NCBI GenBank assembly: GCA_003132605.1
Contig: PKYJ01000097.1
Location: 380-8,045 of the forward strand
Reading direction: 5' to 3'
Source of the DNA: Peptococcaceae bacterium
Lineage (GTDB): Bacteria > Bacillota > DSM-12270 > Thermacetogeniales > Thermacetogeniaceae
DNA length: 7,666 nt
The notes under the pieces were generated by a model. The model searched no databases. It saw only the letters and a list, made by a program, of their open reading frames with translations, and was not told where the DNA came from. This document shows positions 1-6,212 of the stretch, in pieces. Made by a program: the position numbers and the translations under genes. Position 1 is the stretch's first letter. Each line of letters begins with the position of its first letter.

Positions 1-176
1 CTATATAAAATATCATTTATCCGGAGGGCTGTCAAGGCTCAGATTGCCTGAGAGATCGGCTCAAGAAAAATTAGAGGCGTTATCTATTAAGGATAAATTA
101 CGTCAATGTCACCACTAATTGGTTTAATATTTTTAGCTTTTTTGTACATCTTATAAACAGACCTTTCTTTCATCAT

Positions 177-184
177 GGAGGTGA
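177..184 (+). promoter_or_regulatory. Shine-Dalgarno site fixing the TTG start of the 3D-domain gene
   Basis: GGAGGTGA is a near-perfect match to the 16S rRNA anti-Shine-Dalgarno. It is followed by a 6-base spacer (185-190) and TTG at 191. The ATG at 175 lies inside this site and opens a different frame, so it is not the start. A possible -10 box (TATAAA, 152-157) lies upstream, but I found no convincing -35 partner. Confidence 0.8.
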
Positions 185-190
185 AACACC

Positions 191-664
191 TTGAAAAGAA
201 CCTTGAAACAGCGTCTGGTCGTGCTGTTTTCTCTCGTTCTTTTAGTCAGTTGAACGTTAACGCCGGCAGCATTTGCTTCATCGCTGCAAAATGCCGTACC
301 GTTACCGGAAACAGAACAGCAGGCGGAGTACGCCTGGCTGGAAGATACAGCAAATTGCCGCTCGGGCGCCTCATTCACGGTGGAAGTCACCGCCTACTGC
401 GCCTGTCCACTCTGCTGCGGCAAGAGCGACGGGATCACCTTCAGCGGCAGACACGCCCGGGCAAACCACACCATAGCCGTAGATCCGGCAGTGATCCCAC
501 TCGGATCGGCAGTCTACCTGGAAGGCTTGGGCACCTTCACCGCCGAGGATGTGGGCGGCGCCATCAGGGGTCGCAAGGTTGACCTGTTCATGAACGAACA
601 TCATCAAGCCTTGCAGTTTGGGGTTAAAAACATCAAAGCCCATCTGTTAAATCAAGTTATCTAA
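191..664 (+). pseudogene. Secreted 3D-domain cell-wall protein, interrupted by an in-frame TGA at 251-253
   Basis: From TTG 191 the frame reads a typical signal peptide start (MKRTLKQRLVVLFSLVLLVS), hits TGA at 251-253 as codon 21, then continues open as TLTPAAFASS to TAA at 662-664. AFA-S is a plausible signal peptidase I site. If read through, the protein is 157 residues. Residues 64-150 form a complete 3D domain: a VTAYC...CCGK Cys-rich start, then the three family aspartates in AVDP (D98), AED (D120) and KVDLF (D131). 3D domains have a double-psi beta-barrel fold related to lytic transglycosylase MltA and occur in Firmicute cell-wall and spore-germination hydrolases such as YocH and YuiC. 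TGA is used as a normal stop by hemA, hemB and cobA-hemD in this window, so simple recoding is unlikely. The only later in-frame start candidate, GTG 380, has no good ribosome binding site and would drop the signal peptide. A fresh nonsense mutation or a sequence error is most likely. The domain call is firm; the functional state is not. Confidence 0.75.
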
Positions 665-755
665 ATAGCGGCTGGTGGTGAGTGGTTGATCAAAGGCTTT
701 TCAAACAGCCAATCACAAATATCAGGCTTCGTTGAGCAAAATTTTCCAGACTTTT

Positions 756-787
756 AGAGGCTTCTCGCTTTGGGGAGCCTCTTTTAG
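756..787 (+). terminator. Rho-independent terminator of the 3D-domain gene
   Basis: AGAGGCT (756-762) pairs with AGCCTCT (776-782). The stem extends inward through 763-766/772-775 with two G-T wobbles around the loop GCTTT (767-771). The plus strand continues TTTTAGTTTT. In the minus direction the hairpin is followed by AAAA, not T, so it fits the plus-strand gene better than hemL. Its T-tract overlaps the hemL stop codon (784-786). Confidence 0.75.
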
Positions 788-2079
788 TTTTCGCGCATCT
801 GGAGAAATGCCCGTCCGGCGACTTTGATGGTCTGGTCAAGATCCTCCCGGGTATGGGCCAGGGAAACGAACAGAGCCTCAAACTGGGACGGCGCCAGATA
901 GATTCCCTCATTTAACATTAGATTGAAATACCGGGCAAACTGCTCCTGATTGGATTTCAGGGCGCTATCGAGGTCAGTCACGCTCTCGCTGCAGAAGAAC
1001 AGGGACATCAGCGACCCGACGCGATTGAGAGTGGTGTCGATTCCCGCCTCCCGGGCCGCTTTCGCCAGGCCTTGTCCCAGGTGCTCGCCCCGTTCCTCCA
1101 GTTGCTGGTAGATACCCGGTTGCTTGAGCAGATTCAGGGTAATGATGCCCGCCTCCATGGCCACCGGGTTGCCGGACAGGGTGCCGGCCTGGTAGACAGG
1201 CCCATCGGGAGCCACCAATTTCATGATCTCTGTCCTGCCACCATAGGCGCCTACCGGCAGGCCCCCGCCGATAATCTTCCCCAGGCAGGTCAGGTCCGGC
1301 GTGATGCCGTAATAACCCTGGGCGCCGCCAAAACCCAAGCGAAATCCGGTGATCACCTCATCGAAGATCAACAGGCAGCCGGCCTCGCGGGTCAGTTGCC
1401 GCAGACCATCCAGGAATCCCGGGCCTGGCAGCACCACTCCCATGTTGGCGGCGACCGGCTCGACGATCACCGCCGCTATCTCACTTCCCCACTGCTGCAG
1501 CGCTTCCCGGACCGAGTCCAGGTCATTATAGGGCAGCACTATGGTCAGGCTGCTAAGCCCTGGGGGAACTCCGGGACTCGACGGCACCCCCAAAGTGAGA
1601 GCCCCGGAGCCGGCCTGCACCAGGAAGGAGTCTGCATGTCCGTGGTAGCACCCGGCAAACTTGATGATCTTCTGCCGTCCGGTGAAGGCGCGGGCGAGCC
1701 TGGCGGCGCTCATGGTGGCCTCGGTGCCGGAATTGACAAACCGGATTTTTTCCACTGACGGCAGGGCGTCCGTGATCAATCCGGCCAACACCAGTTCCCG
1801 CTCGGTAGGAGCGCCAAAGCTGGTTCCGCCGGCGATCGCTCCGGCAAGGCCTGCAGTGACTGCCGGGTGCGCATGACCCAGGATCAGGGGCCCCCAGGAA
1901 CATACGTAATCAATGTAGGCGTTGCCATCCACATCATAAACCCGGGCGCCCTGGCCTCTCTCAATAAACAGCGGGTTGCCTCCTACCGCCTGGAAGGCCC
2001 GCACCGGACTGTTCACGCCGCCGGGCAGCAGCCGGCAGGCCTGCTCGTACATCTCTCTCGAACGATTGCGATTGGTCAT
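784..2079 (-). CDS. hemL: Glutamate-1-semialdehyde 2,1-aminomutase (HemL)
   Basis: This PLP-dependent class III aminotransferase-fold enzyme converts glutamate-1-semialdehyde to 5-aminolevulinate in the cytoplasm, the second step of the C5 pathway started by HemA. From ATG 2079 the product is 431 residues, the normal family length. The N-terminal LLPGGVNSPVRAF motif, the NSGTEATMSAARLAR phosphate-binding segment (about 116-130), IFDEVITGF with the PLP-pyridine aspartate D240, the Schiff-base lysine K268 in LGKIIGGGLPVGA, and GTLSGNPVAMEAG (about 299-311) are all present. The C-terminal YLAPSQFEALFVSLAHT motif is also typical. I chose ATG 2079 because GGAGGT lies five bases upstream and the protein then begins as family members do; an in-frame TTG at 2124 has no such support. 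It is the last gene of the hem operon, 67 bases after the radical SAM fusion, and ends in TAA at 784-786. No minus-strand terminator is clear. Confidence 0.97.
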   Translation of the reverse strand: MTNRNRSREMYEQACRLLPGGVNSPVRAFQAVGGNPLFIERGQGARVYDVDGNAYIDYVCSWGPLILGHAHPAVTAGLAGAIAGGTSFGAPTERELVLAGLITDALPSVEKIRFVNSGTEATMSAARLARAFTGRQKIIKFAGCYHGHADSFLVQAGSGALTLGVPSSPGVPPGLSSLTIVLPYNDLDSVREALQQWGSEIAAVIVEPVAANMGVVLPGPGFLDGLRQLTREAGCLLIFDEVITGFRLGFGGAQGYYGITPDLTCLGKIIGGGLPVGAYGGRTEIMKLVAPDGPVYQAGTLSGNPVAMEAGIITLNLLKQPGIYQQLEERGEHLGQGLAKAAREAGIDTTLNRVGSLMSLFFCSESVTDLDSALKSNQEQFARYFNLMLNEGIYLAPSQFEALFVSLAHTREDLDQTIKVAGRAFLQMREN

Positions 2080-2084
2080 GTCAA

Positions 2085-2090
2085 ACCTCC
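2085..2090 (-). promoter_or_regulatory. Shine-Dalgarno site of hemL
   Basis: On the minus strand GGAGGT is followed by TTGAC and ATG 2079. It decides the hemL start over the in-frame TTG at 2124, and gives hemL independent translation initiation rather than coupling to the upstream gene. Confidence 0.8.
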
Positions 2091-2146
2091 AGAATATGGC
2101 CGTGGGACATTGCTCCGCCCGCAAGCAGGCACCCGACCACCAACCA

Positions 2147-3631
2147 CTAATTTGGCTGATCCAACGCTCCGGTGAAAACCCCGTTCAATTCTTGTTCGGG
2201 GAAGTTGACGGCGATCTTGAATGTCCTCAGGGCGGGCAGGCTGATGATATCATCGATGCCGGTCCGTTGCCGGATCTCTTGGATCAGGCGGAACAACTGC
2301 TCCTCCGAGGCGGCGATCAGGGTGAACCAGAGGTTGTAGTCGTGCTCCCGGAGGTAGTTATGGGTAACACCGGTATAGGCATTGATGATGGCAGCCACTG
2401 CCTCCACCCGGTCCGGGGGCACCCGGCCGGCGCAGAGGGTGCTGGCATAGCCCAGGCTTCTCAGGTCAAAGACTGCTCCCAGTCTTCTGATGATCCCTTT
2501 GGCGCAGAGCCAGCGGATCGCCTTCAGAACTCTGCCCTGGGTAACTCCCAGTTCCTCGGCCAGGGCCTTGTAGGGCTCTGGTACCAGCGGCAGGCCTGAC
2601 TGCAGGCGGATGATCACCTGTTCGGCAAGGGGGCGGATCTTGTCTTCCTGCTCATCCTTATAGAGGCAGAGCGGGTCCTCCCCCATGAAATTGCCTCCTG
2701 TTTCTGCATAAGAGCGCGCCCGGCAGCCGCCACAGAGGCCGCGATAGGCGCAGATGCCGCAGTAACCCTCGTACTGCTCAGTCCGGAGCTTCAGAAATAC
2801 CTCGTTGTGCTTCCAGATCTCGTCGAAAGCCTGCTGCCGGACGTTGCCGATCTTTAAATCCATGTAGGGGCAGGGATAAACATCGCCCTGGGGCCCGATG
2901 ATACAGTAGGAGATTCCCGCCAGGCAGCCCCGCTGGAAACGGGAAGGCAACCGCCGTTGCCGGGCCACCCTGACGAACTGGGGGGCGCAGGTGGGCTTGA
3001 TTTCGATCGGCAGCCGGGTCTGGCGCTCAAGCAGGCGGACTAGCAGGTCTTCCGACAGTCTCGGTTCGATCGTCTCTTCACGTCCCCTGCCTCGCCCGGT
3101 GGGAACGAAGAAAAAGACGTGGTGCCCCCGGGCGCCGATCCCGACTGCCAGGTCGTTCAAGGCCTCGATCTCCTGGTAGTTCCAGGGGAATACCGTGGTA
3201 TGCAACTGAAAGGGCAGACCTGCCGCCCGGCAGTTGGCGGCGCCGTCCAGGGCCGCCTGCCAGGAGCCGGCCATTCCCCGGAAATGGTCGTGTTTTTCAT
3301 GGTCTATGCTGTCCAGGCTGATCCCCATCACGGCAGCGCCGGCTTCCTTCAGCCTGGTTACAGTCTCCGGGGTCAGCAGCGTCCCGTTGGTACCGCAGAC
3401 CGGCCGGAGCCCCAGGGACCTGGCGTAGGCGATCAGTTCAAAAATATCCGGCCGCAGCAGCGGCTCACCGCCGCTGAAGACGATGACCCGGAACCCGGCC
3501 CGCTTTACCTCCTGCAGGAGCTGGCGGCCTTCTTCAAAGCCGAGTTCTCCGGGGGCCATCTCCCCAGCGTTGCGGTAGCAGTGACTGCACTTGAGATTGC
3601 AGGCATTGGTAGTATTCCACGAGACCAGCAT
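2147..3631 (-). CDS. nirJ2: NirJ2/AhbD-type radical SAM protein fused to an AhbA/AhbB-like siroheme decarboxylase domain
   Basis: This 494-residue protein appears to join two enzymes of the alternative (siroheme-dependent) heme pathway. Residues about 1-325 are a radical SAM enzyme with a SPASM-type C-terminal region: CNLKCSHC gives the CX3CX2C cluster ligands C11, C15 and C18, SGGEP is at 53-57, and later cysteines (C215, C236, C243, C254, C291, C294, C300, C303, C322) can hold auxiliary iron-sulfur clusters. The opening MLVSWNTTNACN is typical of proteins named NirJ2 in Clostridia. Residues about 331-494 resemble AhbA/AhbB (NirD/L-like, Lrp/AsnC fold): a winged-helix part with GIIRRLGAVFD, then THNYLREHDYNLWFT at 423-437. 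AhbA/B decarboxylates siroheme, AhbC then makes Fe-coproporphyrin III and AhbD makes heme. I chose ATG 3631, two bases after the hemB stop and preceded by AAAGGGTGA; an upstream in-frame ATG at 3673 lies inside hemB without a binding site. Which Ahb step each half performs is inference. Confidence 0.88.
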   Translation of the reverse strand: MLVSWNTTNACNLKCSHCYRNAGEMAPGELGFEEGRQLLQEVKRAGFRVIVFSGGEPLLRPDIFELIAYARSLGLRPVCGTNGTLLTPETVTRLKEAGAAVMGISLDSIDHEKHDHFRGMAGSWQAALDGAANCRAAGLPFQLHTTVFPWNYQEIEALNDLAVGIGARGHHVFFFVPTGRGRGREETIEPRLSEDLLVRLLERQTRLPIEIKPTCAPQFVRVARQRRLPSRFQRGCLAGISYCIIGPQGDVYPCPYMDLKIGNVRQQAFDEIWKHNEVFLKLRTEQYEGYCGICAYRGLCGGCRARSYAETGGNFMGEDPLCLYKDEQEDKIRPLAEQVIIRLQSGLPLVPEPYKALAEELGVTQGRVLKAIRWLCAKGIIRRLGAVFDLRSLGYASTLCAGRVPPDRVEAVAAIINAYTGVTHNYLREHDYNLWFTLIAASEEQLFRLIQEIRQRTGIDDIISLPALRTFKIAVNFPEQELNGVFTGALDQPN

Positions 3632-3635
3632 CTCG

Positions 3636-4610
3636 TCACCCTTTCCGTAACCAGCAGGCCGCATCCTTGGCATGATAGGTGATAATCAGGTCGGCACCGG
3701 CTCTCTTTATTCCTGTAAGTATCTCCAGGACGATCTGCCTCTCATCCACCCATCCCTGAGCCGCCGCAGCCTTGACCATGGAGTACTCACCGCTGACGTT
3801 GTAGGCGGCCACCGGGCACAGCACCGCGTCGCGGACCTCCCGGACCAGGTCGAGGTAGGCCAGGGCCGGCTTCACCATGACCATGTCCGCCCCCTCTTCC
3901 AGGTCGGTCAGCACCTCCTGGAGCGCCTCCCGCCGGTTGGCCGGATTCATCTGGTGGGTACGGCGGTCTCCAAAGGAAGGCACCGATCCTGCAGCATCCC
4001 GAAAGGGCCCGTAAAACGCCGAGGCGAACTTGGCCGCATAGGAGAGGATGGCTACCTCGGAAAATCCGTTACAGTCCAGCTTGTCCCTGATCGCTCGCAC
4101 CCTGCCGTCCATCATGTCCGAGGGAGCGACAATATCGGCGCCGGCCCTTGCATGGGAGAGCGCCGTCTGAGCCAAGAGCGGCAGGGTGGCATCGTTGTCG
4201 ATCCGTCCATCCCTAACCACGCCGCAATGCCCGTTGCTCGTGTACTCGCACAGGCAGACGTCGGTGATCACCACCAGATCGGGAAAACGAGCCTTCAGCA
4301 GGCGCACCGCCTGTTGGACGATACCCTGATCATCATAAGCCGAACTGGCGGCCTCGTCTTTGGTCTCGGGCACACCGAACAGCAAAACCGCCAGAATCCC
4401 CTGACGGTAGGCAGCATCGACCTCTTCGACCAGCAAATCGAAAGACAGGCGGTAGACACCCGGCATGGAGTCGACCGCGACCCTCCCAGCGGCCCCTTCC
4501 TGCACAAATATTGGATAGACCAGGTTCTGGACCGTCAATCTGGTCTCCTGGAGCATATCCCGCAGGGGCTTGCTCCCTCGCAGGCGCCGCAAACGCGTTT
4601 CTGGAAACAT
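3636..4610 (-). CDS. hemB: Porphobilinogen synthase (delta-aminolevulinic acid dehydratase, HemB)
   Basis: HemB condenses two molecules of 5-aminolevulinate into porphobilinogen in the cytoplasm. The 324-residue product covers the full TIM-barrel family length. Visible motifs are RPRRLR-like RLRRLRGSKPLRD at the N terminus, the cysteine-rich zinc site DVCLCEYT..GHCG (C119, C121, C129), SYAAKFASAFYGPFRDA with active-site K194, and MVMVKPALAYLD with Schiff-base K247, followed by YNVSGEYSMVKAA. The residue at 126 is Asn, where most cysteine-type enzymes have His (TSHGHCG). ATG 4610 is preferred because AAGGGGTGGA sits four bases upstream; an in-frame GTG at 4619 would overlap that site and adds only MDA. 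A gap of about 75 bases separates it from cobA-hemD. Its TGA stop lies four bases before the next gene's start, so the two are probably coupled. Confidence 0.97.
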   Translation of the reverse strand: MFPETRLRRLRGSKPLRDMLQETRLTVQNLVYPIFVQEGAAGRVAVDSMPGVYRLSFDLLVEEVDAAYRQGILAVLLFGVPETKDEAASSAYDDQGIVQQAVRLLKARFPDLVVITDVCLCEYTSNGHCGVVRDGRIDNDATLPLLAQTALSHARAGADIVAPSDMMDGRVRAIRDKLDCNGFSEVAILSYAAKFASAFYGPFRDAAGSVPSFGDRRTHQMNPANRREALQEVLTDLEEGADMVMVKPALAYLDLVREVRDAVLCPVAAYNVSGEYSMVKAAAAQGWVDERQIVLEILTGIKRAGADLIITYHAKDAACWLRKG

Positions 4611-4625
4611 CGCATCCACCCCTTC

Positions 4626-4644
4626 TCGATGTTCGATGTTCGAT
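4626..4644. repeat. Short tandem repeat (TCGATGT, 2.7 copies) ahead of hemB
   Basis: TCGATGT occurs at 4626-4632 and 4633-4639, followed by a partial TCGAT at 4640-4644. On the minus strand it reads ATCGA-ACATCGA-ACATCGA, directly upstream of the hemB ribosome binding site in the only sizeable gap in the first half of the operon. I see no promoter or hairpin here, and its role is unknown. Confidence 0.7.
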
Positions 4645-4685
4645 TATCTGTAACTACCAGGGCAGTTCATCATAAAGTTTTGTCG

Positions 4686-6212
4686 TCAAAGGATGCCTCG
4701 AATCTCAGCTTTTATAGCTTCCAGCAGGCCGTCAATGGTGTATTCCTCTGCCACCAGGTCTACCCGGACCCCTAGTGCTGCGGCAGTGGCTGCGGTCACC
4801 GGCCCGATGCAGGCCACCCTGCTCCGGGCCAGCAGGCCTGCCAGTTCTTCTTCCTCTAAAAGACCCTTAAAATTCCTGATTGCCGAGGAACTGGTGAAAG
4901 TGAGGTAGTCCACCTGCCCTTGCGCCAGGGCCTCCTGCAACAAATTTTTGTATTTAACGCCTCCCGGCGCCGTCTGGTAGGACGGCGCCACGTCCACCCG
5001 AATCCCGCCGGCCCGCAGACCATCCGGCAAGACATTCCTGGCCTCCGCAGCCCTGGGCAGCAGCACCCTGCTCCCAGGGACGATCATACCCAGCAATCCG
5101 TCCAGGAGCGTTTCCGCCCTGTACTCCTCCGGCGTGAAGGCGACATTCAGACCATACCCGGCCAGTGCCTTCCTGGTTCCTGGACCGATGGCCGCCAGCC
5201 TGCCGTGAATGGCGCGGATGTCGATGCCGCGCTCCTGCAGCCTTTTCATAAAGAAGGCAACCCCGTTGGCGCTGGTGAAGATCACCCACTGATAGCTGTC
5301 AAGGTTGCCCAGGGCGAGATCCAAAGGCGCCGGGTCCTGGGGCGGAAGCAGCTCCAGCACCGGCAGGCACAGGGGTTCACCGCCCAGGACGATGATCCTC
5401 CGGGCCAGTTCGTGAGCCTGATGGATCGCCCTGGTGACCAGGATGCGCTTCCCGAACAGCGGCAGCTTCTCCCGCCAGCGCAACTGCTGCCGCAGTTCCA
5501 CCACTCTTCCCACGATCAGCACCGCGGGGGAGCCGATCCCGGCCACCCGGGCCTGCTCCTGCAGGTTGTCCAGGGTGCCCGTCACCGTCTGCTGCCCGGC
5601 CCTGGTCCCCCAGCGGATCAGTGCGGCCGGGGTATCGGGACTCCATCCCTGCGCCAGCAGGTCGCCCCTGATCGCCTCCAGGTTTTCATAGCCCATCATA
5701 AAGACGGCTGTTCCCCCGTCTCCATGGAGGCCGGCCAGAACGCCGTCATCCCGCCCCTTGCGCCGGTGTCCGGTGACAATGGTGAGAGACGAGGAATAAT
5801 CGCGGTGTGTCACCGGTATGCCCGCATAGGCAGGCACGGATACGGCGGCAGTGACTCCCGGCACCACCTCGTAGTCGATGCCTGAAGCCGCCAGGTGCGC
5901 CGCCTCCTCACCGCCGCGGCCAAACACGAAGGGGTCGCCGCCCTTCAGCCGGCAGACAGTCTTCCCCTGCAGCGCCCGGTCTGCCAGCACCCGGTTGATC
6001 TGTTCCTGGGTCAGCGTGTGGTGGTCCGTTTCCTTGCCCACGTAAACAAACTCGGCATCATCCCGGCAAAAAGTGAGCAGGTATTCGCAGACCAGGCGGT
6101 CGTAAACCACCACATCGGCCTGCTCAAGGCACCACCGCCCCTTCAGGGTCAGCAGGGAGGGGTCGCCGGGGCCGGCGCCGACCAGGTACACGGTACCCTT
6201 TTTATTGTCCAC
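4686..6212 (-). CDS. cobA-hemD: Fused uroporphyrinogen-III C-methyltransferase / uroporphyrinogen-III synthase (CobA-HemD)
   Basis: This 508-residue bifunctional protein acts at the tetrapyrrole branch point. Residues about 6-245 are SUMT (CobA): the SAM-binding VGAGPGDPSLLTLKG (11-25), VVYDRLV (35-41), CRLKGGDPFVFGRGGEE (87-103), VVPGVTAA (116-123) and GIPVTHRDYSSSLTIVTGH (131-149). This half adds two methyl groups to uroporphyrinogen III, giving precorrin-2 for siroheme, cobalamin and Ahb-route heme. Residues about 254-505 are HemD, with GKRILVTRA at the start, VIFTSANGV (310-318), AIGPGTRKAL (341-350) and LTFTSSSAI (437-445); it cyclises and inverts hydroxymethylbilane. Such fusions are common in Clostridia. 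The GTG start at 6212 overlaps the hemC stop by 11 bases and has GAGGGAGA nine bases upstream, and the protein then begins normally. The order with HemC immediately before it suits hand-over of unstable hydroxymethylbilane. It ends in TGA. Confidence 0.96.
   Translation of the reverse strand: MDNKKGTVYLVGAGPGDPSLLTLKGRWCLEQADVVVYDRLVCEYLLTFCRDDAEFVYVGKETDHHTLTQEQINRVLADRALQGKTVCRLKGGDPFVFGRGGEEAAHLAASGIDYEVVPGVTAAVSVPAYAGIPVTHRDYSSSLTIVTGHRRKGRDDGVLAGLHGDGGTAVFMMGYENLEAIRGDLLAQGWSPDTPAALIRWGTRAGQQTVTGTLDNLQEQARVAGIGSPAVLIVGRVVELRQQLRWREKLPLFGKRILVTRAIHQAHELARRIIVLGGEPLCLPVLELLPPQDPAPLDLALGNLDSYQWVIFTSANGVAFFMKRLQERGIDIRAIHGRLAAIGPGTRKALAGYGLNVAFTPEEYRAETLLDGLLGMIVPGSRVLLPRAAEARNVLPDGLRAGGIRVDVAPSYQTAPGGVKYKNLLQEALAQGQVDYLTFTSSSAIRNFKGLLEEEELAGLLARSRVACIGPVTAATAAALGVRVDLVAEEYTIDGLLEAIKAEIRGIL

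Noticed and set aside
1..174. Possible riboswitch or promoter region upstream of the 3D gene
   Set aside because: 3D-domain genes can follow c-di-AMP riboswitches, so I looked for the ydaO, TPP and c-di-GMP cores. Only a small CTCAG/CTGAG hairpin (38-52), a GGCTCA direct repeat (36-41, 58-63) and a lone TATAAA (152-157) were seen, which is not enough to call an element.
251..290. Selenocysteine insertion at the in-frame TGA
   Set aside because: The codon falls in the signal peptide, where selenocysteine has no plausible role, and the nearby 5-bp stem is too weak to support a SECIS element.
175..582. ATG-started frame of 135 codons overlapping the 3D-domain gene
   Set aside because: Its ATG is part of the Shine-Dalgarno sequence of the TTG start at 191, and its translation is basic and low in motif content. 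The 3D domain is in the other frame.
2080..2146. Attenuator or internal promoter between the radical SAM fusion and hemL
   Set aside because: Only a short 5-bp GCCTG/CGGGC-type stem without a T-tract and no -35/-10 pair could be seen.
2147..3631. Heme d1 synthesis or denitrification suggested by the NirJ2 name
   Set aside because: No nirS, nirF or other heme d1 genes are present. In this context the NirJ-like and NirD/L-like parts fit the Ahb route to heme b, and the name is historical.
3632..3673. Upstream in-frame ATG (3673) as the start of the radical SAM fusion
   Set aside because: It lies inside hemB, lacks a ribosome binding site and adds 14 non-conserved residues. ATG 3631 gives the family-typical beginning and has AAAGGGTGA upstream.
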